A DNA stretch of 64,000 nt from Maricaulis maris (GCF_003634045.1 NZ_RBIM01000002.1:248001-312000); one strand, 5' to 3'. Numbered from the stretch's first letter, positions 17,198 to 27,131 are shown. Numbers and translations: made by a program. The notes: a model not told the origin generated them from the letters alone.

Positions 17198-20182
17198 TCA
17201 GTCATGGACCGCGTTGCGGATGGCATCGCCGATCGGGTCGCCGATACCACTGATCTCGATCAGGACGCCGGCTTCGGTATTGACTAGGGCCTCCGTCACG
17301 GCAGGCAGCGTACCGCCCGCAATCCCCTTGACGGCATCGGTGGCCCGGTCGCCCATCGCACCCGTGATGAACCCCTTGCCAAAGGCGGAGAAATACTCGG
17401 CATAGATGTCATCGGGATTGATCTGACAACCTTCTGCCGCCTGGGCCTGGGCATCAGCCTCCAGCTCGCCGGTCTCTATCGCGTCCGTGACAAAGCCCAG
17501 CATCACCGTGGAAAAGCACCAGAGGCGCAAATTGGTGTCGAGTATGCCGACCAGCCCGCCCAGCTGGGCACCGCTCACCCCCATCGGGGATCCGATTCCA
17601 CTGGCTGTAATCCCCAGCACGGTAAGCATATTCCGAATGCGCTGGAATTCGGCGATCGCCTGCCGTGCCCGCGCGCCCTTCGCGTCCGGGTCGAACAAGC
17701 GCGCCCGGAGCGCTCCGTCGCGATCGATCAACCATCCGGCCCGACCATCAACCGTCGCCAGCAAACTGCCACCCTGGTCGGCCAGAACCCGCCCGATTGC
17801 CGCCGGCCAGGCGTCCGGAATCGCCGTGTCGGGATTGATCAGGACGAGTTCACCGCTATCCGCCAACTGCGCATTGACACCCGAGCCACCCAATACCTGT
17901 GCCTCGGCAACCGCGAGTGCCAGACCGAGCCGCGGCGACACGCGGCCATCGGCATGCCGGGCACGCCCGTCATGCAAGACATCCAGACCGCGCACCAGGT
18001 CCGCGTTTTCGGCATCATGAACATCAACCACAGCCGAGCGCAGGGTCACCAACGGGTCCAGGCGACTCGCACGCTCACCCAATAACCGGTCGACCTGCCC
18101 GACCAGCCCGTTAATTGCGGCCAGCGCATCCAGACTCGGGCCCAGCGGGGCTGGCAACCTGCCTGCCGTGCCGGCATCCGGCGCCAGTTGCGTTTCCAAC
18201 TCGACCCGCCATTCAGCAAAATATCGGCGATACAGGGCTTCCGGAGCAAATTGACCGCCGCCCGAGAAGATGGCGCGGCTCCCCAGCAATTGCTCCTGGC
18301 TGTCATCCCGCGCCAGCTCGATCAGCGTCCGTCGCCCGCCGAGCGCTTGACCACCGCGCATCACCTGCAATTCCAGACGGGCGGATGTCGGGACGGTCGT
18401 CTCCGGCACCGGATACGCGCCATCAACGGCCACACCGCCCTCGCCCAGCGAGAGCTCCACGCTCTGAATCGCGTCGGCAAGCCCCGGCGGGGCGGTGTAT
18501 CGGATTTCCAACTGGGTCCCGAAGGCGCGCCGGATCGAGGCGGCTGTCGCGTCCGGCTGATCGTCGGGCGGCAGCGCCCAGACCTGATCGAAGACCGGCT
18601 GGAACCGGCCTGTTTGCGATTCAGGCACGACGCCAAAGACCCGCCCGGGCAGCGCCTCGACCGCGGCCTGAAACGCCGCCTCGGCATCGCCCAGCTCGCC
18701 ATCCGTCATGACCAGGAAGATCACCTCCCCCCGGGCTTCGGCCGCTGCCAGCTGCAGCGCCGCCGGCAAATCATCGCCGTCGCGGACGACCAGACCGGAA
18801 TTATAGGCGAGCACCGCATCGCGCCGCTGAAAGTAGAGCTGGTTGCCCGCGGCCAGAACGGGCTCGCCGGCGGCGGAGACCGCGACGAAAGACTCCATCC
18901 GTCCCATGGACTCAACCAGGGCACGTCCGAGCAAGCCGGCCGAGAACAAGTGCCCCTCATCAATCATCGAGGGCGACACATCCGTGATGAAGACAACCTG
19001 CGGCGCGCGCCGCGGCTGCGCCAGAATGCGCGGCGTCACAGGCGCGCCATCGACCATCAGGCGAAGATGCGGCGCATACCAGTATGCCCCGTCCGGGGTA
19101 TCGGTCTGGACCGTCAGACCAACTTCCGGCCAGTCGGCCGTATCAATCCCGGTCAGCGTGGCCTGTGTGATCGCCGGTGCGGGTGGCAAGCCTGCGGCCA
19201 GGTCCGGCGGCCCCTCACCCGGAACCGGCAGCAAATCACCGCCGGTGGAAAAACTACGCCCGGCAACGGGGTCGCCGGCCCCCGAAATGACCGGGCGCCA
19301 GGCCGGCACATCGACCGCGCCCGGCGCGCTATCCAGGAATGACCCGAGCTGGGCTGCGGGGAGGAAACGAAGAATCGGTTCATCCGCCATCCGGCCGGCC
19401 CAGTCGAGCAGGCGCTGGCGAGATCCACCCGGCGTCACCAGATCAAGCGCCAACTCGATAGGCGTAAGGCCGGGATCAACATAGGCGGAGGCAGAACGGG
19501 GGCGCGCGAGGTGCGGAAAGACCGGATCCGCAACCAGCCATTCTCCATCAACCTGATACTCGACCCAGACCCAATCAGGATTCGCCCGCTCGACACGGGG
19601 TGCGAGCGGCACACGGAGATAGGTGTCCAGAAGGGCTTCAGCCTGTTCCAGCTCAGCGCGCAGATTGGCGGGGATGGCGCTGGCGTCGGCCAGGGCAGAC
19701 TGTCGGGCAGCCGCCTCGTCGACATCAAGCGCGTCATAAAGCACGGAGAGACTGTCCCGGCGATCACTCTCGACGGTGCCAAGCACCGGGTCCGCATCAG
19801 GCCAATCAGCCCGCTGCAGCCGGACAGGATAACCCTGCATGTCCAGCAACGCCGCCAGCAGCATGGCCTGATCGGCTGAATTGCCGCCGCGCAGGACAAG
19901 GACATCGTCAGGAGACAGGCCGCGCCCGTCATAGGATTGCAGCCAGACCCGATCACGCACAAAGGCCAGCATCGCCTCCGGCGTTGCCAGTTCGGGCGCC
20001 GCTTCAGCCACGGTCAGGCCCGGCGCGGCATAGTCTGCTTCCGCCGCGCGAAGTAGTTCCAACAGGTCGCGCTGACGGTCGGCCTGCCCGCTACCCATCA
20101 AACCCAGGAGCAGCAAGCCGAGCGTGATCACTACCGCGATACCGGCCCGGACCGGTGTCACATGTCGCGTCAATCCGTCCAT
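17198..20182 (-). CDS. exported protein with degenerate transglutaminase-like and VWA domains
   Basis: A 994-residue protein. A hydrophobic anchor or signal peptide (about 14-32) precedes a transglutaminase-like region: residues 83-122 (LRGGNSADQAMLLAALLD) and 204-222 (WVWVEYQVDGEWLVADPVF). In active enzymes the first motif has a cysteine and the second a histidine; here they are S102 and W204, while the aspartate D219 remains, so it is probably inactive. A VWA domain follows at about 395-560 with an intact MIDAS (D401-VSPS and TD494G). The C-terminal third is alanine/glycine-rich with two hydrophobic stretches and no recognised domain. Its start overlaps the secreted gene 20170-20913 by 13 bases. 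The likely role is cell-envelope adhesion or protein binding, inferred from the VWA domain only. Confidence 0.8.
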   Translation of the reverse strand: MDGLTRHVTPVRAGIAVVITLGLLLLGLMGSGQADRQRDLLELLRAAEADYAAPGLTVAEAAPELATPEAMLAFVRDRVWLQSYDGRGLSPDDVLVLRGGNSADQAMLLAALLDMQGYPVRLQRADWPDADPVLGTVESDRRDSLSVLYDALDVDEAAARQSALADASAIPANLRAELEQAEALLDTYLRVPLAPRVERANPDWVWVEYQVDGEWLVADPVFPHLARPRSASAYVDPGLTPIELALDLVTPGGSRQRLLDWAGRMADEPILRFLPAAQLGSFLDSAPGAVDVPAWRPVISGAGDPVAGRSFSTGGDLLPVPGEGPPDLAAGLPPAPAITQATLTGIDTADWPEVGLTVQTDTPDGAYWYAPHLRLMVDGAPVTPRILAQPRRAPQVVFITDVSPSMIDEGHLFSAGLLGRALVESMGRMESFVAVSAAGEPVLAAGNQLYFQRRDAVLAYNSGLVVRDGDDLPAALQLAAAEARGEVIFLVMTDGELGDAEAAFQAAVEALPGRVFGVVPESQTGRFQPVFDQVWALPPDDQPDATAASIRRAFGTQLEIRYTAPPGLADAIQSVELSLGEGGVAVDGAYPVPETTVPTSARLELQVMRGGQALGGRRTLIELARDDSQEQLLGSRAIFSGGGQFAPEALYRRYFAEWRVELETQLAPDAGTAGRLPAPLGPSLDALAAINGLVGQVDRLLGERASRLDPLVTLRSAVVDVHDAENADLVRGLDVLHDGRARHADGRVSPRLGLALAVAEAQVLGGSGVNAQLADSGELVLINPDTAIPDAWPAAIGRVLADQGGSLLATVDGRAGWLIDRDGALRARLFDPDAKGARARQAIAEFQRIRNMLTVLGITASGIGSPMGVSGAQLGGLVGILDTNLRLWCFSTVMLGFVTDAIETGELEADAQAQAAEGCQINPDDIYAEYFSAFGKGFITGAMGDRATDAVKGIAGGTLPAVTEALVNTEAGVLIEISGIGDPIGDAIRNAVHD

Positions 20183-20913
20183 GACCGCACCCCCGCTTCG
20201 GTGCGGACATACACATCCGTCACCGTCTCGATATAGCTTGTTTCACAACTGGTGGAGAGATTGTTCCGTATTCGGGAGCCGCCGATCCGAACCTGACCCG
20301 TGTCTGTGTAGCCAAAGAAAACGGCGTGGACCGGATAAGGTGTCTCCCATTGATCTGGACAGGTTTCGCGGATGCGTTCGGGAAACCGGATAACCGCGAC
20401 AAGGTTGATCAGATTTGGCGCGACCTGTCCGAGAAGCCAGTCGTCCCCAAACATGTAGCGCCATATCTGGTAGTAATCATGGTCGGCATCGACATGGGTG
20501 AAGCGCATTGCCAGCTCACCACCGCGACGCTCATGATAGGCAATCAGCTGGAAACCGCCTGACATCTCCCAGATCCCCGACAGGTCGGTGAACCGCAAGC
20601 CGCAGGGATCAAATATCTCGATCCCGGACTCGCCGGCATCTGGGTCGCGGACATTCAAAGGCGGGCCGTAAGTCCCGAACGGACAAGGCCGGTCAGAGTT
20701 CGGTTCAATCGGACCGGCCGCCCGGATCTGGTCCAACAGCGCCTGCTCGGCACCGGTCAGGGGTGGTTCGACCGCCAGCCGGGTCTCGGCCGACCCGTCG
20801 CCAGAGGGGTCAACGGGTGCAGGGGAAGGCTGGGAAAAGGCCGCGGACGCGCCACCCTGAATGACCAGCGCAGCAGCAATCCCCAAGGCGTACCCGGTTC
20901 TCGACACAGGCAT
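20170..20913 (-). CDS. secreted protein of unknown function, partner of the VWA protein
   Basis: 247 residues with an N-terminal signal peptide (YALGIAAALVIQGGASAAF), then a proline-rich linker and a globular part with several cysteines (PCPFGTYGP, DPCGLRF, RETCPDQW, TSCETSY) that could form disulfides in the periplasm. No family is recognised. It is co-transcribed with, and overlaps, the VWA protein gene, so the two products may act together at the cell surface. Confidence 0.7.
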   Translation of the reverse strand: MPVSRTGYALGIAAALVIQGGASAAFSQPSPAPVDPSGDGSAETRLAVEPPLTGAEQALLDQIRAAGPIEPNSDRPCPFGTYGPPLNVRDPDAGESGIEIFDPCGLRFTDLSGIWEMSGGFQLIAYHERRGGELAMRFTHVDADHDYYQIWRYMFGDDWLLGQVAPNLINLVAVIRFPERIRETCPDQWETPYPVHAVFFGYTDTGQVRIGGSRIRNNLSTSCETSYIETVTDVYVRTEAGVRSWTD

Positions 20914-21011
20914 GCAACCTCCCCGATTTTCGGACGAAGGTTAACAAGCTGGCCGGGTAAGCGCAAACAGGACCCGGTCAGGCCTGACCGGCACGCATAT
21001 CATGTGTGCCA

Positions 21012-22001
21012 TCAAGCCCGGTCGAGGGCTTTTTGAAAGACTGCAGCATCCACATTGCCGCCGGTTGCCAGCACGCAGACTGTCTTGCCGGCAACATCCA
21101 TCTTGCCGGACAGCACAGCCGCCAGCGCCGCGACACCGCCGGGCTCGACGACGATTTTGAGGTGCCGCCACGCAGCCACCATGGCATCAAGCGCCTCGTC
21201 ATCAGAGATCGCGGCGCCAGCGCTCAGCTGGGTTGAATTGAGCGCCCAGGTCAGAGCGCCCGGCGTCGGCGTGATGATCGCATCACAGATCGAGCCGGTA
21301 AGCTTGGTATTGGTCTCGCGCTGGCCGCTGGCGAGCGAGCGCTTGTGATCGTCAAAGCCTTCCGGTTCCGCCGACCAGATCGCGACGTCCGGGAAGGCGT
21401 GGGACATGGCCAAGCCGACGCCGGCGATAAGACCTCCGCCACCGGCGCAACAGACCACAATGTCCGGCGTTTCTCCGAGCGCCTGCAATTGCTGTGCGGC
21501 TTCAAGACCGGCCGTGCCCTGCCCGGCAATGATGTAGGGGTCCTCATAAGGCGGCACGAGAATGCGCCCCTCGGCCTCGGCAATCGCCAGCCCCATCGCT
21601 TCGCGGCTCTCGGTAGCGCGGTCATAGGTCACCACTTCGCCGCCCCAGAACAGGACCCCCTCGACCTTCGAACGCGGTGCATCGGCCGGCATCAGGATCT
21701 TGGCGGTAGTACCGTTCAGCTTGGCCGCCGCCGCGACGCCCTGGGCATGATTCCCGGAGGAATAGGCCAGAATGCCGCGTGCCTTCTCGGCGTCATCCAG
21801 CCGGGAAATACGGTTGAAGGCGCCACGGAACTTGAACGAGCCGGTGCGTTGCAGGCACTCGGCCTTCACAAACAGCCGACAACCCGTCTCGGCGTCGAGC
21901 CGGTCATTGCGCAGGAGCGGCGTGGCGACCGCATGCCCGGCCAGCCTGCCCGCTGCATCGAGAATATCGGCATGGGTCGGCAGGTTGACGGGATGGGTCA
22001 C
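21012..22001 (-). CDS. threonine/serine dehydratase-like PLP enzyme
   Basis: A 329-residue fold-type II PLP enzyme of the threonine ammonia-lyase / serine racemase group. The PLP lysine lies in TGSFKFRGAFN, the phosphate-binding loop is CCAGGGGLIAG, and the SSGNHAQGVA motif is present. It lacks a C-terminal ACT domain, so it is the short catabolic type rather than biosynthetic IlvA. It could be threonine dehydratase, serine racemase or hydroxyaspartate dehydratase. Tdh and Kbl nearby offer a second route of threonine breakdown. Confidence 0.85.
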   Translation of the reverse strand: MTHPVNLPTHADILDAAGRLAGHAVATPLLRNDRLDAETGCRLFVKAECLQRTGSFKFRGAFNRISRLDDAEKARGILAYSSGNHAQGVAAAAKLNGTTAKILMPADAPRSKVEGVLFWGGEVVTYDRATESREAMGLAIAEAEGRILVPPYEDPYIIAGQGTAGLEAAQQLQALGETPDIVVCCAGGGGLIAGVGLAMSHAFPDVAIWSAEPEGFDDHKRSLASGQRETNTKLTGSICDAIITPTPGALTWALNSTQLSAGAAISDDEALDAMVAAWRHLKIVVEPGGVAALAAVLSGKMDVAGKTVCVLATGGNVDAAVFQKALDRA

Positions 22002-22165
22002 GGGCAGAACTCCTCGACAGATGGCAGCACCGGGCGGCGCCTCATGTGCAAAAAACGCATAAGCAATTCAAACCGATTGAGCAAAGGGATTGCGCCGTGG
22101 CCCGTTAGACCGTTTGATTGGCAAAACACAAAAACGGACCAACGGTTGATTATCAGGGGAAATAC

Positions 22166-23809
22166 ATGACTTTGCGCGCACACATGATGGACTGTCCGCT
22201 CATGATCTCGGACATTCTGGTTCACGCGGCAAAATGCCATGGCGATCAGGAAATTGTCACGCGGCTGCCGGAGAGCGGCCAGATCCATCGCCAGAATTAC
22301 ACGACGACCTACAAGCGTACGCAGCAGCTGGCCAACGCCCTGCAAAAGAAACTCAAAATCCGCGAGGGCGACCGCGTCGCCACCATCGCCTGGAATTCGC
22401 ACCGCCATTTCGAGCTTTACTACGCGATTTCCGGGGTCGGCGCCGTCGTCCACACTGTCAATCCGCGCCTTGATCCCAAGCAGCTGATCTGGATGCTCGA
22501 CCATGCGCAGTCCAAGACGGTGTTCTTCGACAAGCAGTTCGCACCGCTGATCGATGCCATCTCGAAAGCGTGCAAATCGGTCAAGAACTGGGTTCTGATG
22601 ACCGACAAGACCCATCTCGAGGGCGTCCAGACCAAGTGCAAGAGCTATGAAGAGCTGATCAGTGATTATCCGGCCGATTTCGACTGGCCGGTCTTCGACG
22701 AATATGCCGCCGCCGGTTTGTGCTATACGTCCGGCACCACGGGCGATCCCAAGGGCGTTTTGTATTCCCACCGTTCGACCGTCCTGCATGCCATGGCATC
22801 GGCCGCCGCTGATGTGATCGGCGTTGGCGCTCGCGGCACGATTTTGCCGGTCGTGCCGATGTTCCACGTCAATGCCTGGGGCATTCCCTACGCCGCGCCG
22901 ATGAATGGCGCCAAGCTGGTGATGCCGGGCGCCCAGATGGACGGCGCCTCCATTCACGAACTGATCGAGGGCGAGAACGTCAATTACGTCGCCGGCGTGC
23001 CGACGGTCTGGCTCGGCCTGCTCAATTATCTCGAGGCCGAAGGCAAGCGCATCGACAGTGTCGAACGGGTTCTGATCGGCGGTTCGGCGCTGCCCGAAGC
23101 CCTGCTGCGCGCCTATGAGGACAAGTATGGTGTGGTCATGCAGCAAGGCTGGGGCATGACCGAAATGAGCCCGCTGGGTACGGTCAATGTCCTTCTGCCC
23201 AAGCATGAAGGTCTCGATCGCGAGGAGATCATCAAGGTCAAGCTGAAACAGGGCCGCCTCGTCTTCGGTGTCGGCATGCGCATTGTCGATGATGAAGGCA
23301 AGGAACTTCCCTGGGACGGCGAGTCCTCCGGTCATGTCCAGGTCCGCGGGCCATGGATCGCTTCCGGCTATTATCGCGGTGCCGGTGCCGAAAGCTTCAC
23401 CGAGGATGGCTGGTTCCAGACCGGCGATGTCGCCCATCTCGACGGCAGCGGTTTCATGACCATCACCGACCGCTCCAAGGACGTCATCAAGACCGGCGGC
23501 GAATGGATTTCCTCGATCGATCTGGAAAACGCCGCCATGGGACACCCGTCCGTGGCAATGGCCGCCGCCGTCGGCATGCCGCACCCGAAATGGCAGGAAC
23601 GTCCGCTGCTCGTCGTCCAGCTCAAGCCGGGTGCCGAACCGGATGCCGCGTCGATCATCGACTACCTGCGCGGCGAGGTGCCGAAATGGTGGCTGCCCGA
23701 CGCGGTCGAGTTCATTGAGGAAATGCCGATCGGCGCGACCGGCAAGATCCTCAAGACCAAGCTGCGGGAAATCTACAAGGATTATGAATTCCCGACAGTT
23801 GAGGCGTAG
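22166..23809 (+). CDS. long- or medium-chain fatty acid-CoA ligase
   Basis: A 547-residue AMP-forming acyl-CoA synthetase. It shows the ATP motif [19 protein letters not shown], the [11 protein letters not shown] motif, the [13 protein letters not shown] segment and the C-terminal lysine in [14 protein letters not shown]. It activates a carboxylic acid through an adenylate for beta-oxidation or lipid use; chain length cannot be read from sequence. The ATG at 22166 follows AGGGGA, and an in-frame ATG at 22118 is less likely. A strong terminator follows. Confidence 0.92.
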   Translation: MTLRAHMMDCPLMISDILVHAAKCHGDQEIVTRLPESGQIHRQNYTTTYKRTQQLANALQKKLKIREGDRVATIAWNSHRHFELYYAISGVGAVVHTVNPRLDPKQLIWMLDHAQSKTVFFDKQFAPLIDAISKACKSVKNWVLMTDKTHLEGVQTKCKSYEELISDYPADFDWPVFDEYAAAGLCYTSGTTGDPKGVLYSHRSTVLHAMASAAADVIGVGARGTILPVVPMFHVNAWGIPYAAPMNGAKLVMPGAQMDGASIHELIEGENVNYVAGVPTVWLGLLNYLEAEGKRIDSVERVLIGGSALPEALLRAYEDKYGVVMQQGWGMTEMSPLGTVNVLLPKHEGLDREEIIKVKLKQGRLVFGVGMRIVDDEGKELPWDGESSGHVQVRGPWIASGYYRGAGAESFTEDGWFQTGDVAHLDGSGFMTITDRSKDVIKTGGEWISSIDLENAAMGHPSVAMAAAVGMPHPKWQERPLLVVQLKPGAEPDAASIIDYLRGEVPKWWLPDAVEFIEEMPIGATGKILKTKLREIYKDYEFPTVEA

Positions 23810-23833
23810 GTCCTGACACCGCTGGAACGATCA

Positions 23834-23862
23834 AGCCCCGGCTCACTGGCCGGGGCTTTTTC
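23834..23862 (+). terminator. rho-independent terminator after the acyl-CoA ligase
   Basis: A GC-rich stem AGCCCCGG / CCGGGGCT with a CTCACTGG-type loop is followed by TTTTT. It lies 25 bases after the stop codon of the acyl-CoA ligase. Confidence 0.85.
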
Positions 23863-23947
23863 ATGTCCGGCGTCTGACCCGGGACTTAAATCGGATTAAT
23901 CCCCCCTCGTCCTCCCTTGTGCGGTTTCGCAACCGCTCCTACATTCA

Positions 23948-23962
23948 TATCGAAATTCGATA
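23948..23962. promoter_or_regulatory. 15-base palindrome upstream of the Imm-like gene
   Basis: TATCGAA-A-TTCGATA is a perfect inverted repeat with a one-base centre. It lies 42 bases before the ATG at 24005, in the only promoter-bearing gap here. It looks like a repressor site; the regulator is not identified. Confidence 0.5.
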
Positions 23963-24004
23963 AGCCCCTGAACGCACGACCGACGGGGCAAAGGAGACAG
24001 GACA

Positions 24005-24208
24005 ATGGAGGTTTACGTCATGGGTGGTGAAGTCGCGGTGATTGGTCTGCTGGCCTATTTCCTGCCAACCCTGATCGGCCTTCTGCGCGGTCACGACAAC
24101 ACATTCGCGATCTTCCTCACCAACCTGCTTTTGGGTTGGACCTTTATCGGCTGGATCATCGCGTTCATCTGGTCGTTCACAGCCATCCGCCGGCGCGTGC
24201 GGGCCTAG
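24005..24208 (+). CDS. superinfection-immunity-like small membrane protein
   Basis: A 67-residue protein with two membrane helices (VIGLLAYFLPTLIGLLRG and NLLLGWTFIGWIIAFIWSF) resembling the Imm_superinfect family named for T4 Imm. In bacterial genomes such genes are widespread and mostly uncharacterised; phage-exclusion function here is not shown. A good AGGAGACAGGAC leader precedes the ATG. A perfect terminator follows about 107 bases later. Confidence 0.75.
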   Translation: MEVYVMGGEVAVIGLLAYFLPTLIGLLRGHDNTFAIFLTNLLLGWTFIGWIIAFIWSFTAIRRRVRA

Positions 24209-24315
24209 AGGTTTCCCCAAGACCTCGCTCACGGGTTGACCGCCCAGCCTCACACCCCAACGGTCAGCCTTGGCAAACGCGCCTACCCCAACCGGCCCCA
24301 AACCGGACAATGCTA

Positions 24316-24350
24316 CGCCCGGATCGCCCCCAACGATCCGGGCGTTTTTT
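24316..24350 (+). terminator. rho-independent terminator after the Imm-like gene
   Basis: A perfect 11-base stem CGCCCGGATCG / CGATCCGGGCG with a 7-base loop is followed by six T residues. Confidence 0.88.
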
Positions 24351-24539
24351 GTCCGGAACGCGTCACTCATTTAGATCGACTTCGAACTAAAGCTTGCATT
24401 CATTTTGATCATTAGCTAATTATCGAGTTGTAAGCGGGCTCCAACCGTCCCCGGCCAACGGGCCCAACCATCCATCACAACCGGCTGCCCGCCTCATTGC
24501 AGGCGAATGCATCCGGCTGGCCAAATCCCGGAGGGCCAA
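24351..24539. other. intergenic region with AT-rich promoter-like core
   Basis: No gene is seen. Bases 24378-24430 are unusually AT-rich for this genome and contain the 10-base palindrome ATTAGCTAAT at 24411-24420, so this is likely the promoter region of the hydrolase at 24540. A GGAG lies just before that ATG. Confidence 0.45.
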
Positions 24540-26282
24540 ATGCCGATTATCCGAACCATCACCGCCTGGCTGACAGGCCTCGTGATCACATTCCTGATCA
24601 CGATAGCCCAAGCCTCCGCCGACAACAGCCCGAATATCCCCCCATCCGGCGACTGGCTCGGCGTCCTGACAACGCCCGGCGGCGAATTGCGCTTGTTGAT
24701 CACCGCCACGGAACATCCGGACGGCAGTCATCGTGGCGAGCTGGAAAGCCTCGACCAGGCCCCCGGCCAGAAAATTCCCATCGATGAGTTTGCGATCGAT
24801 GCCAACGCGATGCGCTTCGCCATCACCGCGATGGGCGTGTCCTACAGCGGCGAATGGAATGAACAGACCCGGCGCTATGAAGGCGAGTTCAGCCAGGGCA
24901 TGAACCTGCCCCTGGCATTTGCCCGGCCCGAGACTGTCGAGGTGACGGTCATCGACGGTATGGACGGTGTCTGGGAAGGCATGCTGACACGCGGCGAGAC
25001 CGAACTGGCTTTCACCCTCAATATCGAAACCGGCGAGGACGGCACCCAGGCCACGCTCGATTCCGTCACCCAGGCTGCCTATGGCATCCCGGTCACGGAG
25101 TTCACCCGTGACGGTGACGCAGTCGGCTTTCGCATCCCGGCCGCCAATGTCACCTATCGCGGCACGCTGGATGCGGGCGGCGACATGCTGACCGGTCAAT
25201 GGATCCGTCCCGGCTTTCCCGACGCGGAGGTCAGCTTTCAGCGCACGGCCAACCTCGTGACCGGTCCCAACCGCCCGCAGGAACCGGTCGGCCCCTTCCC
25301 CTACCGCGTCGAGCCGGTCCGCTTCGACAATCCCGAGGCCGAAGGCGTGACCCTTGCCGGCACGCTGACCATTCCCGCTGGCGACGGCCCCTTCCCTGCC
25401 GCCATCCTGATCTCCGGTTCCGGCCCCCAGGACCGCGACGAGACCGTGTGGACCCATCGCCCCTTCGCCGTTCTGGCCGATCATCTCACCCGCAATGGCA
25501 TCGCCGTCCTGCGCTATGATGATCGCGGCTTTGCCGAGTCGACCGGCGATTTTGCATCCTCCACCTCGATGGATTTCGCGTCCGATACCGCGGCCGCGCT
25601 GGCCTGGCTTCGGGCCCGGCCGGAGATCGATACCTCCGCCATCGGGCTGATCGGCCATAGCGAAGGCGGTCTGATTGCCCCGGTTGTCGCTGCCGACAAT
25701 GACGCGGTCGCTTTCCTGGTGCTGCTGGCGGGTCCCGGTACGACAGGCGAGCAGATCATCCTGGACCAGTCGCTGGCCGCAGCCCGCGCCGGTGGTCGCA
25801 GCGAGGAAGAGCTGGAAGTGCTGGCCCGCCTGATCCCGCAAATCACCGGCACGGTGAGCGCGGCAGCGGATGAAGAGGCAGCCCGCTCGGCCTTGAACGC
25901 CCTGTTTACCGACGAGACCCTCGCCCTGCTCGGCGCCGCACCGGCGCAGCGCGAACTGCTGGTCAGCCAGAATGTTCGCGCTTGGCAGCGCACCTTCCTG
26001 CGTCACGACCCGGCCGCCTATCTGCCGCAGGTTGATCAGCCGGTGCTGGCCGTGAATGGTTCGCTGGACCTTCAGGTTCTCCCCGGCCCCAATCTGGCCG
26101 GGCTGGAAGCGGGCCTGTCCGGCAATCCCGACGTCACGGTGCTGGAGCTGGAGGGTCTCAATCACATGTTCCAGACGGCGCAGACCGGGACCATCGCCGA
26201 ATATGCCGAGATCGAAGAAACCTTCGCCCCACACGCGCTGGACCTTATCTCGGACTGGATCGCGGCGCGTTTCTTGGACTAG
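24540..26282 (+). CDS. exported alpha/beta hydrolase
   Basis: 580 residues. A signal peptide (TAWLTGLVITFLITIAQASA) is followed by about 240 residues of two related beta-rich repeats, each with a G-x-W-x-G type start (SGDWLGVLTTPGGELRL and DGVWEGMLTRGETELAF). The C-terminal alpha/beta hydrolase domain has the nucleophile serine in IGHSEGG, an oxyanion GSGPQDRDE segment, and the late acid/histidine pair with H in LNHMFQ. This is the layout of periplasmic esterases/peptidases of the YP_/DUF3887-like group. The substrate is unknown. Confidence 0.85.
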   Translation: MPIIRTITAWLTGLVITFLITIAQASADNSPNIPPSGDWLGVLTTPGGELRLLITATEHPDGSHRGELESLDQAPGQKIPIDEFAIDANAMRFAITAMGVSYSGEWNEQTRRYEGEFSQGMNLPLAFARPETVEVTVIDGMDGVWEGMLTRGETELAFTLNIETGEDGTQATLDSVTQAAYGIPVTEFTRDGDAVGFRIPAANVTYRGTLDAGGDMLTGQWIRPGFPDAEVSFQRTANLVTGPNRPQEPVGPFPYRVEPVRFDNPEAEGVTLAGTLTIPAGDGPFPAAILISGSGPQDRDETVWTHRPFAVLADHLTRNGIAVLRYDDRGFAESTGDFASSTSMDFASDTAAALAWLRARPEIDTSAIGLIGHSEGGLIAPVVAADNDAVAFLVLLAGPGTTGEQIILDQSLAAARAGGRSEEELEVLARLIPQITGTVSAAADEEAARSALNALFTDETLALLGAAPAQRELLVSQNVRAWQRTFLRHDPAAYLPQVDQPVLAVNGSLDLQVLPGPNLAGLEAGLSGNPDVTVLELEGLNHMFQTAQTGTIAEYAEIEETFAPHALDLISDWIAARFLD

Positions 26283-26301
26283 CACCGCATAAGCCGCACG
26301 G

Positions 26302-26325
26302 CGCCTGGACCTACAGGTCCGGGCG
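26302..26325 (+). terminator. stem-loop after the hydrolase, possible terminator
   Basis: CGCCTGGACCT and AGGTCCGGGCG pair with one mismatch around a 2-base loop, 20 bases after the stop codon. There is no clear T-tract, so termination activity is uncertain. Confidence 0.45.
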
Positions 26326-26402
26326 TCTGTTGGGCGAACAATGGCCACTGCGACATCTGCTAAATTTGGCCTACGCCCGCCCAGCCCTTCACGGTACAAG
26401 CG

Positions 26403-27098
26403 GTGTCGATGTCAGATTCTTCCCATCCTTCACCTACACAAACAAGCCAAGAGAATATCTCCGCCGGCGAGGTTTGGCTTTTGCGCCAAGTGCTTTCACA
26501 AAGCGCACTTCACGCAATGCGCGAGATGGTCGGGCACCATGATCAACCCGGCAGACGGATTGAGGAAAGCGCGCCCCTCTACGAGAGCAAAGGCATCGCG
26601 GCACTCTGCAAGCGCATCCGCACCATATGGCCGAAAATGCGGCCGGTCCGCATGATTTCATTCAACAAGATAGCCGACACAAACTGGGCGGTGCCGTGGC
26701 ATCAGGATCGCGTCATCGCAGTTCACGACCGAGTTGATATCAACGGGTTCAAAAACTGGTCACGGAAGGACGGTGTCTGGCACTGCGAAGCCCCGGAATC
26801 GGTATTGGCTCGCATGCTCTTTGTCCGCCTCCATCTGGATGATGCGGCAGAGGCCGATGGCGCGATGGAGATCGCATTGGACAGCGCGCGGCATGGCCGG
26901 GTTTCTGCCGATAACGCCGAGGCAATCGCTCGATCCTGCCAGACCACCACCCCTCAATGTGCGGCGGGCGACGCGATCGTGCTACCAATGCTCACGCTGC
27001 ACCGATCCCTCGCATCCCGCTCACTGCGGCCACGGCGCGTAATTCGCATCGACTTTGCCGACCTGGAGCTCCCCGGCGATCTCAACTGGCGGACCTGA
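26403..27098 (+). CDS. phytanoyl-CoA dioxygenase (PhyH)-like Fe(II)/2-oxoglutarate oxygenase
   Basis: About 231 residues. The iron ligands are visible as WHQDR (HxD) near residue 99 and a distal histidine in TLHRSLASRS, followed by an arginine in RRVIRIDFA that could hold 2-oxoglutarate. It resembles bacterial PhyH-like hydroxylases of unknown substrate. The start is a GTG at 26403 or an ATG at 26409; no strong ribosome binding site is seen. Codon use is less GC-extreme than in its neighbours, which may hint at later acquisition. Confidence 0.78.
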   Translation: MSMSDSSHPSPTQTSQENISAGEVWLLRQVLSQSALHAMREMVGHHDQPGRRIEESAPLYESKGIAALCKRIRTIWPKMRPVRMISFNKIADTNWAVPWHQDRVIAVHDRVDINGFKNWSRKDGVWHCEAPESVLARMLFVRLHLDDAAEADGAMEIALDSARHGRVSADNAEAIARSCQTTTPQCAAGDAIVLPMLTLHRSLASRSLRPRRVIRIDFADLELPGDLNWRT

Positions 27099-27131
27099 CC
27101 GCGCTAGCCTGCAACCGTCAGGATTCCCTCA

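Noticed and set aside
21998-23584. 528-codon minus-strand frame opposite the acyl-CoA ligase
   Set aside because: Mirror of a well-supported ligase gene; no domain or ribosome binding site.
24420-26399. 659-codon minus-strand frame
   Set aside because: Antisense of the exported hydrolase with signal peptide and catalytic motifs.
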